Made by a program: the position numbers and the translations under genes. Below the pieces are notes generated by a model, which worked only from the letters and a program-made list of their open reading frames with translations, was not told the DNA's origin and did no database searches. DNA of 64,000 nt from Humulus lupulus (taxonomy: Eukaryota; Streptophyta; Magnoliopsida; Rosales; Cannabaceae): contig NC_084794.1 of assembly GCF_963169125.1 (NCBI RefSeq), positions 229,186,219-229,250,218 of the forward strand. Reading direction: 5' to 3'. Positions 1 through 13,700 of the stretch are shown one piece after another; position 1 is the first letter of the stretch; each line of letters opens with the position of its first letter.

Positions 1-2124
1 TATTTACAACTCAAATATATGATTAAAGTCGACTAAACGACAAAATATGATTTAGTACAAAACATCTCCCAAGAATACCCCTAGTTGTGGCAGCCAGGCA
101 AGCCGAACATGTACACGTCGCTCCACGCTCTCCATACTCATGGTTGGTCGACCTTCCCCTTGCCCTTACCTGCACCATAGAGCACCCATGAGCCGAAGCC
201 CAGCAAGAAAACTCCACACAAATAAATAACATATGCATATCAATCATTCCACATATAACAAATCTGCCAACAGGCTAAACACATACGACCATGCCGTCCT
301 AGGCGCTTTGCCAAGCTCTGGGTTCGCGGTCTACACCGTGAGGATATCCTAGGTATCCTTTAGGGTCTCACCCTGGCAACTCGCACTCCGCGTGCTAAAC
401 GCTACTCCCGGCCCCTTGCCGTTCTCGGTCTTCGCCGTTCCCAGCCCTCACCATTCTCGGCCTTCACTGTTCCCGGCTCTTGCCATTCATTCACATATAT
501 GCACACATAGCATAATTAAATAAATACTTAAACATGTATAAACATATTCAATAGGGCTACGCCCTGCAACACAATCATATAGGGTCGTGCTCTGCTCTAT
601 GGGTACGACAGTTTTCTTACCTGTGTCCCGAGCTTCTTGAGCACCGAAATCCCGAGCACAGTCCTCTAACTCGAGCCTCGCTGAAAACCTAGTCACAACA
701 CTTACATAACACTCTCATTACGAACCAATTCATAATCATACCCCCGGAACCAATCCCGTGCTCTCGGGACCTCCCGTTTCCCCACACAAGGTAGCGAAAG
801 CGTCCCCCGAGCCCCTTGAGCCAAAACCCTAAAAACACAAAATCTCCATATCTTGAAAATGGCCTAGCGTCGCGGCACGACCCTATAGGGGCCGCGGCGC
901 CCAGTATGGCTCCCTTGTCCTAATTCAACCCACTGTCGCAGCACAGAAGAACAGAGCCGCAGCGCTCATACCCGAGCCCAGAAAACTGGGTTTTTCCCAA
1001 CATTTTTCTCAAGCCAAAACTCATCCAAATCACTACCAAAGTATACCCAAGTCCCAATTCGGCCTAAAACCTCAAATAAACAGTATAGCAACTCAGAAAC
1101 AACAGCAACAAACTCAAACACACAATCAAACCCAAGAATCACCTAGTGGTTTAAAACTCCACAAATTTAAACCACACTTTACAAAACTTAAACCATATTA
1201 GAATATAAACCTCATAAATGCATGGAATTCTTACCTCAAGCAGGAATTCGACCTTGAGCTACTTTCAAGTCCAACTCCAAGCTTAAATCCTTTGATTCCC
1301 AAGCTGAATTTCACTCCAATAATCCACAAGAAAATAACACAATTCAACTTACTAACCTAACATTCTCAGCAGAATTTCAACAAAGAAAAGAGTTAAAACT
1401 TACCCTTGAATTTTTGGCCTAAAGTCTCCCAAAGTCAGGCACCCAAGATCAAGCACTATGGAGGGAGAGGAGGGGACAACCGATTGGGAAAGGCTGAGAG
1501 AGGTTTTGGTCCCTTTTTCCTTCCTTTCTTCAATTGTCTAACACATTCCAAAACTCCCAGCTCCCACTGAATATAACCTCTTGCCAAAAGTCAAAATTAC
1601 CCCTTAAGTAAAACTAAATCCTCAAGTATCACCAAGGGTAGTTTAGTCATTTGACATATTCCGCTAAATCCTCGAGTACACCTAAAAATCCCCGTTTAAT
1701 CCCGACATACCAAATTATTGATAAACTACTAACCATTACTCAATAATTCCCGAGCATAAGTTATATTCCCAAAATACCCCTAGGCTCCTCCCGAGCCGGG
1801 TATTTGACCCCGTTGTGACTTTCTAGCTAAACCGCCCTCTAGGACCGTCTTGGATCGTGCATCATAATTATATCACCACTCACACGTGGTATCAATCACA
1901 ATATATACCAATATTGCATTTATGCCCTCAGCGGGCTAAAATTACAAATATGCCCCTAATAACCAAATGGGGCTCACATGCATATTTAATTCACCTAAAC
2001 ATGCATTTCTACTCACATATTCATCAAATTCACATATTAACAAAATAAATCAATTATTGCCCTCCAGGCACGCTAATCAAGGCCCTAAGCTCCTAAGCCT
2101 TATTGGAAAATTTGGGACGCTACA
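1..2124 (-). repeat. Ty3/gypsy LTR, family G1, cut by window start
   Basis: Read on the minus strand it opens TGTAGCGTCCC at 2124 and aligns along its length with LTRs at 39667-41840 (same strand), 45364-47766 and 58575-60918 (opposite strand). Shared landmarks are the start block with GCGTGCCTGGAGGGC, a GC-rich palindromic cassette (864-970), and a block around 147-214 that contains GTGCAGGTAA. The other LTR end lies before base 1. It sits inside the gag of the element at 2125-4773, so it is the younger insertion. The family is given as gypsy because the plus-strand relative at 58575 is followed by a tRNA-iMet type primer-binding site and gag-like coding. Solo LTR or element end cannot be decided here. 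Confidence 0.85.
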
Positions 2125-3801
2125 CTGGGTGTCTTCCCAGCTGATATATTCTTGTGCTCATCGGATGAAGTCTTCGAGCCTTCGACACCCTCTCTGCTGG
2201 AGGTCATCCCACAACGAGGACCCCGCAAGGATGCTGGCTTGTAAGGCCATTAGCTGCTGGCCATCGTCAACCCTCTTGGTGCTCATAGCTTCCTCCTTGA
2301 AGTGCTTGATGTAAGCTTTAAGGGTCTCGAAGGATCCTTGCTTTATGTTGGCCAAAGCATTGAGCTCAAAGCTCACCTTTCGAGCTGCTATGAATTGTCT
2401 TCAGAATGAAGATGACATTTGGTGCCACGAATGGATGGATCCTTACCTGTGCTTCTTGAACCATTCATCTATTGGCCTTGTCAAGGTTATCGAGAACACA
2501 TGACACTCGGCATCTTCGGAGACGCGATGCATCGACATCAACCTATTGAACTTTGAAAGGTTGTCGGTGGGATCCATACTACCATTATAGAATGTGATGG
2601 CACGCATCTTAAAGCCTCACGGTAACGAGGCTTCCACAATGTGAGGAGTACATGGCTCCCCATCCTCATCCTCCAAGTCGGAGTCATGGCCCTGATGTCG
2701 GGACATTCTGAGCATTATCCTCTTCAAGCTTTCTAATTTTTTGTGGAGGGGGTCACGGTCTTGGTTGGCAGTTTGTGCTGAGTTATCCCTCTTTCGGGTG
2801 TTGAGGCTGTTCCAGAGGTCTGAATGGTCCTTCCCCCCAGGTTTATGTCTGAAAGCCTTATTACACCTATGAGCGTTCAGGCCTTCTCGCATGTCAGTTT
2901 GGCCTTGGAATGCACCACTGCCCTCGGGTATGCTACTTTCGTTTCTCCGTCGGATTCTACGTTTTCGTTGTTTACAAAGATGCTGATGTCGCGCTCTCCG
3001 CTAACGGAGAAGTTTCGCTTGTTGGCTCCTTGGCCATTGTTCCTGTGGTGATGGCAAGGTGTTGGGGGGACACCACCTCCGGGCCTCGCACGATCTGTAT
3101 TGGTGCGCCTGGGCAAAACGCCCTGGGCTCCACGAGCTCTGACGTTCTTTTGGTGTCCTCGGGCATCTAGGCCTTTACCTTTACCGGCAGGCCTCTGGGC
3201 CAAGTTGTCATTGGGGTTCCGATGAGCCTTTTTTTCTTAGGAGCAAGATTGTCATCGATCATACCCTTGCCACGATCTTGTGGCACAGGTGGGGCTCCAA
3301 CTCCAACTGGGAGCACGAGGGGCACGCCAGCTAGCAGATCTTGCGCCACATCATTCGGGTGTCCTAGAGGCACACTGGCTGGGTCGACAAGTGGCACCCC
3401 AGCTAGGTGCACAGGTGGCACACCAGCTGGCTTCCTAGATGGTACTTCTCCAAGGGGGTCCACTCGCATCCCTTGGGCCGCCAGAGTAGCCCTCGTGGCA
3501 TCATCTTCTGTATGGCGGTGATATTACCCTCCTGGGGGTCGAGCTTTTGCTGCTCAGTGGCCACCTAGTCGTGAAGCGCCACCACCTCTGGCGTCTCCTC
3601 CGCGTCCATGGGCTGAAGATATTCCTCCTCGTAATACTTGCCATCCATAGTGTCATATTTGGCATTTTCGACATAGTCTTCCACCATCTCAGGGAGGTTC
3701 TGGGGTGGTGGAAGGCTGGTTTCTCCTCCCTCAACTTCAGCAGGAAGAGCTGGATCGTCTGGTGTGTTTCTCCGAGTATTCACCACGATTAAGTTCTTCA
3801 A
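2125..3801 (-). pseudogene. Degenerate retrotransposon gag
   Basis: Fragments in three frames make one gag-like path on the minus strand. An acidic N-terminal part lies at 3801-3565. A proline/valine-rich linker lies at 3469-3167, with repeated GVPxV/VPL phrases. A basic region follows at 3203-2877. The conserved retrotransposon gag domain runs through 2620-2125 and includes PTDNLSKFN, ECHVFSITL and KQGSFETLKAYIKHFKEE. A stop codon inside the last part, after EDFIR, and several frame changes mark it as a pseudogene. The path ends exactly at the LTR boundary at 2124/2125, in the middle of an ISWEDTQ-like stretch. Confidence 0.75.
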
Positions 3802-3815
3802 GCTTTCTTCAGGCT

Positions 3816-3834
3816 CTCAACGAAAGCACCAAAA
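3816..3834 (-). promoter_or_regulatory. Primer-binding site next to LTR
   Basis: Directly after the LTR end the minus strand reads TTTTGGTGCTTTCGTTGAG. TTTGGTGC is the usual start of primer-binding sites in non-chromoviral plant gypsy elements. The exact tRNA is not determined. Confidence 0.55.
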
Positions 3835-4773
3835 TGTTGACTGCCTTTTTCGCTATCAACTAAATTTGAGAGTATAAAGAAAATAATATAAAAGAACACA
3901 GGGATTTTACGTGGTCCAGGCTATAAAAGAGTCCTAGCCATGAGTCTCTGGTATTTAGTGAGCTTGAAGCTTGTTTTAGCAAGGTTCAATGATAGTTCTC
4001 AGGAAGCGTATATATTTCACTGAGTTACAAAGTTTCTCTCTTTAAAAATCTGAACCCTTAACAAGGAGATACCCCAACCCTATTTATAGAGGCCGAGATC
4101 ATTAGTGTTAATCATCTACCATTAATACAATTTTCCCCATCCTGGGGTATTAACCTTGAGTTAATACAAAAAGTGGGTGCACTAAATAAGGACTACGACC
4201 TAGGTGGATTGCACAGCGCCCATTGCAGAACGCCACGCACCAACTTTATGGGGAACATATCTATGACTGTCAGGGTACGGCACACGTTTGCCCATATTAG
4301 GCGGTGTTGTGGGAAATGTTGATTGTCGAGTGTACTAACTCGACACCACTAATCGAGGCTCACCAACAATTGTCAGATGATCTTCCAGTGGCCCATGCCC
4401 GCAGTGACTGACACCTGGCAGCCACTCTGGGTCCGAGGACCAGAATCCTAGACTACGGAGATGGGTGAGTAAGGAGAGCCTCTCGGGACGTGGTCTCATA
4501 CAGAGACATCCTCACCTCGAGAACAGACCTCGGGACGAGGCCTCACTTGGAGACATCCATGACCTAGAGATTGGCTCAGGTCATTCTCGGGACAGGGCCT
4601 CAATCGAAGACATCCTCACCTCAAGGATAGACCTCAGGGCGTGGCCTCACTCGAAGGCACCCACGTCTTGGCCGAATTGGGTTCTCAAAGATTTCACACT
4701 CTGAGAACCTCACGAATTGCCTTGTCACCAATTACTCCTAATTTCCACGTGTCTGATGGTGAAAACACGAACA
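3835..4773 (-). repeat. 5' LTR of partial gypsy element
   Basis: On the minus strand it starts TGTTCGTGTTTTC at 4773 and ends GGCAGTCAACA at 3835, giving TG...CA ends and 939 bp. A TATA-like CTATAAATAGGG lies in the LTR near 4080-4095 (minus strand), as expected for an LTR promoter. No second LTR is visible, so there is no TSD check. Confidence 0.6.
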
Positions 4774-7485
4774 ACAGCCTTAAAATAACTAATTGGTATA
4801 TTAAGATCTATAAATAAGTTTTGGAGGTAACCAAAAGGTATCTCAAATATTATATGATCTAAAAATAAATATTTTTCATATAAAAAAGTAACCAATCAAT
4901 ATCGTAAGTAACCAAAAAGTAACTTTTTACAACCCAGAAAACAAAAAAATTTGGAAAGCGGGAATTAATAATTTTTTTTTCAAAATCTGATATACAATGT
5001 TGACGTGACAGTATTTGTGTAATTAAATTTTTCTACAATATTTTTAGAATTAAGTAACATCATATGTATATACATATATATGTAAATTTCCCAAAAAAAA
5101 TTCTACCTAAAAATGGAGATAAAAGAGAATGATTTTTTTAAAATATAAGACATTAAAAATTTAGTAAAATAACCTTCATTTAAAACAAAATAAAATTAAT
5201 AATATAAGTAAAATAATAAAAAACATAAATACACTACTTTCTTTCCTTTCATTTTTTGACTCAAAACCAAACAATTTAAAATGGAAAATAATTTTCTTTT
5301 CCTTGAGATTTTCTTTCACTCCAACTTTTTCTATCTTTCCTATTTTCTTTGTTCTTTGTCTTGAGTTCCTACAATAAATTATGACTTGGACTTCCTCAAA
5401 AAGAACTAAATCAATAAATTCGAAATCAAATATGTGAAAGATTGGATTTTTATTTGTCTAGGTTTTCCATAAACTTGGAAAGAATTTGATTTTATGCTAC
5501 TTCAGTTCTTCATTTGGTTGCCGATAAAGTGGCAATCGAAAATTATTTTATTGAGTGTGAATGTAACATAGAATCACGGTTTACAATGGAGACGAAGTAA
5601 GAGTGGCTTTCATGTAAAAAAAATTCTTCTTTAATCGAGTTAAGCAGCATTGAGGAGAAGTGTCAGTCTCATCTAACTTTTTATTTTATTTTCTTTTCTT
5701 TTAATTGAGTTTAGTTGCGACTGCATTTTTTAGAAAACTTAGCACTAAGGGAAAAAAAAGTATATATACTATTTAGAAAGAAAAAAACAAAAAAAACAAA
5801 TAATCTAATACAATAAAGTCTATATTGAATAGAGAAAGATTCCACTTTGGACTATGATAGGAAAATGCTCGACGGGTGAAGCAATAATTTCGTATTACAA
5901 TGCTACAAAACAAAGATGAAAGAAGAATTTCTTTTTAGAAAAAATGTTCCGTATACATTAGATTATAATGCTTAATTTATCACCCAAAAAAAGGCATTTA
6001 AGTAATCATATATACATAAACTAAATGATATTTGGCAAAATAACTTTTTTTCAGTCACTTTGCCGATAAATTATTGTTGATAACTTTTTACAAAACAAGT
6101 TTTGGCATTTACTGCACAATCAACACTACGTCTAAAAAATTATTTTGTAAAAAATTATGAAAAGAAAATTATTTTGCAAAGTAAATTAGAAAGGGGACTG
6201 GGAGTATAATAGCCCCAAATTTATTGGTTAATTAAATAAATACCTCTATTTTAAAAAATTTAAGAAAATGGCTGAATGCACATTTCAAAATAATAAAATC
6301 ACACAAATAATAAGAAACCATATTGTTAAATGTATATACCATAAATTGTAATCCAACTCTAATATACCATGGTACAAAAACAAATATAAGATATTGTTAA
6401 CTTGGTTTTTTATATTATTTGAAGGTTATATTAATATTTTATATATAGATTTAAGTGGTATATTATTTTATAAGCTTGATATATTATTTTTATGTATGGT
6501 AGTATATCATTTATTTTATCAATCTTATTTCAAAATTATATAATATTATTATTTAATTATAATGGTATATCATTTTAATTGCTTAGTATATGTAATTTCT
6601 ATATTATGGTATATCATTTATAATTAGTCAATCATATTTCAAATTTATATTAATATTTTCTATTTAAATCTAAGTAGTATATTATTTTATGAGTTTGGTA
6701 TATCTATCTGACATATTGTCGTATATCTTTTTTTTTTCTAAATCATATATATTTTTTTTAATTTTAATGATACATTATTCTTTCTTTGGATGCTTCGTAC
6801 TAACAAAAATATATCTTCTTAAAACTTATATACCATAAACTTGTGAAATTTTCATCCTATGCTATAATCAACTCTAACTTCTTTTGAAGGAAAAAAATTA
6901 GCCAACTCAAATATATCATAGTAATATATATTTAAATTCATGCCATGTTAAAATTATGTCATAATCATGTATTTTATACTCATTAAGCTATAGCCAACTC
7001 TAATACACCATATTACAAAGAATAGACATACAATGTTGTTAAACTTATAATTTTATATTTTAACTTTTTTCACCTTAAGCTATACCTAATTCTTATATAA
7101 CATAATACAGCTAACAAATATGCCATATTGTTGAACTTATATATCCTAAACTTGTGCTTTTTTTTCACGCATACTATGATATTTGCATTTTCCAATCTTC
7201 AATCGCAAACCACACCGCAATAAGTTCAGTGTTGCAGATGGAGCAACTAAAGATATGAGTCATCAGATACTATAATGCCCAAAATTAATGACATACAATA
7301 GGACTGAGAAGATAAACCATTGTCCTAAGGGCATTATTCTACTCAACAAAGAAGCTTTACACCAAGGTGAGCAAAATTCCTTCATGAACATTCATTGGAC
7401 TGAATTTCTGATAGTTGACCTTTTCAACAAGTGAAACGTCTTGTGAATTGAATCTTTAACATAAAGAAGATTGATGATTAGTGCT
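4774..7485. other. AT-rich spacer with degenerate short repeats
   Basis: I see no coding region here. From about 6330 to 7160 a loose repeat recurs: phrases like TATACCATAAACTTGTG, CTATAATCAACTCTAA and TACCATATTAC appear at roughly 6350, 6830, 6980, 7075 and 7150 with many changes. It could be an old tandem array or overlapping relics of one AT-rich transposon. Confidence 0.4.
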
Positions 7486-7552
7486 CAGTACTAGACTAAT
7501 ACAGACGTGACAATTTAATATTATGAAGTTTATCTGTATTAGTCTGGTGCTG
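7486..7552. repeat. 20-bp inverted repeat, hairpin
   Basis: Arms 7486-7505 (CAGTACTAGACTAATACAGA) and 7533-7552 (TCTGTATTAGTCTGGTGCTG) pair at 18 of 20 positions. The two mismatches would be G:U pairs in RNA on one strand. The loop is 27 bases. It lies about 160 bp downstream of the Agenet gene stop codon, possibly in its 3' UTR or just beyond. Confidence 0.6.
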
Positions 7553-7708
7553 AATAATTGTGCATTGCTCGTAATAAAAGAAAGCTAAGTTAGGTCCAAT
7601 ATCAACCCTAATATTATAATATGGTAGCATGGACCTGAATCATTTTCTTCTCGAGCACCAAAAGCCACTTTCAAAACTCGTTAGTCAACTTACAGTTAAG
7701 AGAAAAGA

Positions 7709-10700
7709 TCATTTTGGTGTGGACGAAGCATGATGTTCCAAAAATTTCCACGAAGGATGTTCCAAAAACTCTGATGATGGCATATCAGTTTGTAAAATAC
7801 TCTTCATCCATTTTACACGGTTTACAAGGTCTTCCAAGTTCACAATGGCAGCTTCCATTGAATTGGAAAACAACAAGTTTGGGAGAATGTTCCCATCAGT
7901 TCTCATCTTCTTTAAGGAACCACCATCATCAAATCTGTCTTTCCCACCTGTAGTCCCACCTATTTCGTTTGATGCAGATTTAACATGTGAATTTGAATCA
8001 TTATCAGAGAAATTAGTTCTCCCAAAGCCACTATCAGCAGTCATATCTGACTTCATATCTTTTCCTGGCACATGCATATTCTTTACTACTGTAGTAGACA
8101 GAGGTCTTTTTTTGTTTCCTTCCAACTGATCAGGAGGTAGAATCATTATCTGAGAAACAGGAGTTCCACAAATTTTGTTTGGTGTAGATTTAGCATGTGA
8201 AATTGAATCATTATCAGAGCAACCGGTTTTCCCAATGCCACTATTGTTTGCCATATCTGAGTTGATATCTGTTACCGAAGTGTGCATCTCCTTTTCTCTA
8301 TTCTTTTCCTTATCTTCCAACTTATCAGAAGGCTGTGATGAGTTAGATGAAGCATGAGAAACAAATGAAGATTGAGATGCTTCACCAACACCCGAAACAA
8401 CAGTTGTATCTGCACTCGCAGAATGTGCCAACAAGGTAGAACTTCTGCCTGAAAACATGACAAGCCTAACTAAATCAGTTCAATTTCTTACATTAGCAAA
8501 ACAAAGGGAACCATATGGGTAAAAATGCAAAATAGAAAATCTGATCCACAGTAGGTATGTCTAGATTTGATAGAACACACATGACATGTCTTGTCCATTA
8601 CAAGTTTGGATCAGTTTGCTTTTAATGTTTGCTGCCTCTATATTTCTCTATAAGGTTCAATTACTTGCAGTGAATACAATCATCACACCAAAAATAAGGA
8701 AAATGACCTACACAGGCTTAGCCGAGGATGCAGATTTCACAGCCGAATCATAACTGGTCTTTCAGTTAGTCTTGCTTTATATGTTGGTTTAGTATTAAGT
8801 ACTTATTACTGGCATTCTAGGATGTAATCTAGATGATTTCCTATTATCTTTTATTCATACATCTTTTGTTTCTTATAGAACAAACAACTGGTCTTTCAGA
8901 CTTTAGGTGAATGTAGTATCATTTGTTGGCCTCTGTATTGACAGAAAACATTAGAAGTAATTGGATGTCCAAAATAAATGTAGTGACTAAAATTTTTAGG
9001 CAATATAGCTCGCCTCCTCTAGGGCTCATCATACCAAGAGCCCAAAATAAAGCAAATTTAGGGGAAAATGATGCAAAGTTTGGGCTGACCCTACACCTTA
9101 GACTTTGAAATTCTGAACTCACATGAATATAGATCAAAAACACATGAAGGTCAAAAACCATTCAACTTGTTTCAGACTCTATTGCCTTCAAATTATCCCA
9201 GTCATAAAATAGGAATTTGAGCAATCACACTCCTAGATCAAGAGGCCAGAAGTAAATTTTGATTTACAACAGTGGCTTAATTACAAAATTTCAGAAGAGA
9301 AATTAATAATGCACCCCTACTGTTACCTGACCTTGATCGACAGGTTTAAGTATCCGAGCACAAGAAGGACCATGTTTACTGTCCTGTAATCACCAAAATG
9401 TATAATAAATGTTTGTAAGGCCAGAAATTATCTATAATGCATTAGTAGAACCACTCAAAGACGACAAGTAAAAATTCAATCAAAACCTATATGACAACTA
9501 AAATAAAAATTAAATGGCTAAAGTGGGTTTTTTGATATTATAATAAATTAAATAAGTATCAATCAGCTACATTTTTTTTAAAAAAAAAAAGTTAAATGCC
9601 TTTTATATATCACTGAGGTAGGCCTATTTTTCTCTATCTTTTAAGTCTATGAATTTTGCTTCTTAAAGTTCTGAAGACATTATATGACCATAAAAAATTC
9701 ATATTCGTACAGTGGCCCTTGCTAACTCTTCATAGGCATTCTTTTAATTATAGTTCGTGAGAAGTTCAATTATAATTTGCATCCCCAGAAAGAGCATGTG
9801 TATACGTACAATGATCATATGCATAAATTATTGATGTCTTAGCTTTCTTTGCTTTTCCAGACTACATTAATGCACGCAATATATCTAGAGTTCCCAGAAA
9901 AGCTGTTTTTTTATCAAGTACAAGTGCTAAATATAATTATATATCATAGTTTAAGTAGTAAAGTGTGCAAAGAAAAACAAAAGCAAACATATGTAGATGC
10001 AATAACACAAAAGATTGAGAGGCACCATCGAAGTTGGCACAGTCCAGCCAGATTTAGGAGACCAATCTAAGGATGGCCGCAGATCCTTGCAGAGAACGTT
10101 GTAAAATGATCCTTCACCCAAGGGAGGCCGGAGCAGCTCTATCTATAAATGTAAATAACTAAAGATAATCAAACAAGTTTATAAACATTGTAGAAATTCT
10201 AAACTCTATAATAATAAACAAATTCATTCCGCAACCCTTTTCTACATTCATAATTTACAGACCTTTACCTATAGATAAGCAATAGATAATGTGATAAAGG
10301 GAAGAACATAGAAGTATAGGTCTTTATGTTCAAAATGCAATAGTATAGAAAACTTCCATCAGATAGACACGATGATCTTGATGTGCAAAAACGCTTAAGC
10401 AATCAGTTTATCATGATGTGGGTAAATATGTTATAACAAGCAGCAATAAAGATACCCGTCTGAAGCACTAAATGGAAGTCAGTGAGCAAAATTTTGTCAA
10501 ATTAAGAAATAGCGTATTACAAAAATGAATTGTATCTTCAAACTAATTATTATCAAAAAGCATATCTGATAGGCATAGAGGTTATTTTGGGGTATTGATA
10601 GGAATCCACTAAAGGATAGGAATTGATAGACTTATTTTAGCGGAGGGGTATATTGGTATTTGTAATTAGTGGATGAGCTGGGTTAGTGGTATTGTGATAG

Positions 10701-13700
10701 GGATTTCCTGCCAATTTAGTAACACAGAAACAGATAGAAGAAAGGATAATAGAAGAAATAATGGAATAATTGCTTTTATCAGGATTTCGAGAGCCTGAAT
10801 CTCGCCCAATTACAAATTACTCAGACAATCCACACCTTTCCATAAACTCTCCACACTCCCTTTATTCCTTACTCTTAGAGGTACACCACACAAATCTGTA
10901 CCCCAACCTTAGTCTACCCCAGCCTATGCAACAACTTACCACACCATTACTTTCCCACTGCTTCTTTACTTCCTGCTGCTGACTGAGCAGCCACCGTACA
11001 CATAGGTAGTGGAGGCCTGTCAATACCCCTGCCCAAAGTCTTACCTTGTCCTCAAGGTGGAATTGAGGAAACTGTCGCTGGATGATTGAAAAAACTTCCC
11101 AAGTTGCTCCAAACTCCGAAAGGTTGGTCCATTTGACAAGGGCTTGCGGTGGGGTCTTGTGTGTCCCAGCTCACATCCAATATCTTCTCAGGAGTCCAAA
11201 TCCACTCAAGTCTGCTGTCAATTCAGGCAGTATGGCTGAAGCTTGTTGTTGCAGTAAGGAGACGTGAAACACTGGATGAATAACTGAGTCAGAGGGAGCT
11301 AGAGGCCATAGGCAGCTGTGCCAATGCATGCAAGAATAGGAAATGGCCCAAAAAAACACAGTGCTAGCTTTTCATTTCGGCGTTGCGCAACTAATTTATG
11401 TTGATATGGACGAAGCTTCACATAAACCATGTCCCCCACTAAAAATTGGACGTCTCGGCGCTTGTGATCAACTTGAGATTTCATCTTCTGTTGTGCCCGC
11501 TGAAGATTAAGCTTGAGTAGCTCCAACACACCATCCCGAGCCTTGAGATGGTCCTCAACCTCTGAGACTTTCATGCTACCATGCTCAAATCGAATCAAAT
11601 GTAGTGGGTCTCGGTGGTAAACAGCTAGGAAAGGAGTCATCCCTGCCGACGTCGTGTGGTACGAAGCATTGTACCAGAATTCAGCCCACGGTAACCATGT
11701 TACCCATTGCTTAGGTTTTGTGTTGACAAAACATCTCAAATATGTCTCCAAACATCTATTAACAACTTCAGTCTGTCCATCGGATTAAGAGTGATAAGAG
11801 GTGCTATGCTTTAGTGTAGTACCTTGCAAGCGAAACAACTCCTTCCAAAACAAGCTCAAAAATACCTTGTCACGATCTGATACTATAGGGCGGAAATCCA
11901 TGTAACTTGACTACTTCTCGAACAGAGAATGAGGCTACCGTAGTTGTTGAAAACGAATGGCCGAGTGGAATAAAATGGCCATACTTGCTGAGCCTGTCAA
12001 CTACCACAAAAGATTGTATCAGAACCATTTGAAATCGACAAGCCCTCTACAAGCCCTCTATGAATTCCGTCGAAATGTCATCCCACACTTGCTCAGGAAT
12101 GGGAAGTGGCTGTAGCAAGCCAGCTGGAGTTTGGGCCAAATACTTTGTTGGCAGGTGGCACACTGCACGACAAATTTTTGGACATCCTTCCTCATGTATA
12201 TTCTAGGAGGCCACGAAACATGTATTTATTACAGTAGCTGTAATTAGTTTATTCTTTTATCTAGTTGGCAATTTGTTTTATCTAGCTCATTGTTATGTTT
12301 TAGAGAGCTGATTTGTATTAATCCTAGCTGGCAACAGTCTGTCCAGTACCTATAAATAGGGGAGGGGAGGGATTCATTTTGTAAGGTTAGCTTGGAAATA
12401 GAAGAGATTGTACTCTAGGAGAGAACACAACATGTATTTGGTGAGACTAGCCTCTCAAAAGCTAGGTGTAACTACTGTCTTCATCATTAATAAAGTAATT
12501 CTGTGAGGGATTCATAGCATTTTGTGTTCAATATTTTGATAGATAATTTCTACTATAAGATTATTCTATCAAATTGGTGCGGTGACTGCAGAGATGGGGC
12601 CAAAGAAAACCATGGAGAAGAGTGACTCTGTTACTGGGTTCGAAGATGATTTAGAAGCTCTGAAAACTGAAGTTTCTGAAATCAAAGGCTCAATTCAGAA
12701 CTCAATGAAGGAAATGGCAAACAAGATTCAACAACAGCTTCAAGAAACACTGCAGCAACAGTTCAAGACTCTCTTGGACATTCAAGAAAGATCAAGAACT
12801 CTACAAGAATCAAGGGAAGAGGTTAATGGAGCTACTGGCAGCCAAGAGAAAGGGAAACACAAGGACTCGGCAGCACCATTTGAGCCCCAGCAGAGCGGAA
12901 CACAGCCAAGTTTCCAACGTTGGTCTACGGGAACATCTCCAACAGCAGGCTTCAAGGGAACTTGGAATTATGAAGGGGGTTCCCTTGACCAAGGACAGCA
13001 AGGGACACGTTTCCGCCATGAACATCGTCTTAAGAAATTGAAAATGTCGACTTTTGATGGTGAAAACCCGGATGGATGGATACTGCAGGCCAAGAGATTT
13101 TTCATTTTCCATGACTATGACAAAGTAGAGAAGATTGAGGCTGCCTTCATCTCATTTTCGGGTGATGCTCTTCTGTGGTACCAGTACAAGAGCAACAAGA
13201 GGGCCATTCATAGCTGGGAAGAAATGAAGAGGCTCATGCTCCGTCATTTCCGAGACTCCCAAGACGGATCCTTGTATGATCAATTTCTGACTGTGAAACA
13301 TGAGGGGTCGCTTTCCGATTACAAGAAGTTTACAAGGTTGTTGGCACCCTTGAAGACAGTGGAATCGGCTATACAACTAAGCACGTTCATGAATGGGCTG
13401 ATTCCGTCCTTAAGAGCAGAATTGTGAGTTCAACGGCATTTCGAACACATGATGGCCACTACAAATTCCTAGTCATGCCATTCAGTTTGATTGACCAATG
13501 CCCCTGCCACCTTTCAATCACTCATGGACTTTTTTAGGCCTTATTTGTGCAAATTTGTACTATATTTTTCGATGATATACTAGTGTACAGCAAGACTCGA
13601 GCTACACCAGCATCACTTGGAGTAGGTCCCGACTCTTTTACGCAAACACCAGCTCTTCGCCAACCAAAAGAAATGCATTTTTGGCCAACCCAAAGTAGAG

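Larger units (their letters stand above)
2125..4773 (-). mobile_element. Partial gypsy retrotransposon: LTR, primer-binding site and broken gag
   Basis: Minus-strand order is LTR (4773 to 3835), primer-binding site, then gag down to 2125, where the LTR at 1-2124 interrupts it. Protease, reverse transcriptase and integrase are not in the window. The gag type and the primer-binding-site wording resemble Tat/Athila-like non-chromoviral gypsy elements; that assignment is inference. Several stops and frameshifts show the copy is dead. Confidence 0.7.

Noticed and set aside
3222..3521. 99-codon GTP/S-rich frame on plus strand
   Set aside because: Antisense shadow of the gag linker; low-complexity translation of the VPL repeats.
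9321..9332. Alternative donor GTAACAG at 9326 for Agenet exon 5
   Set aside because: It would shift the phase so that exon 6 reads a frame with early stop; the donor after CAAG at 9332 keeps the 249-codon frame.
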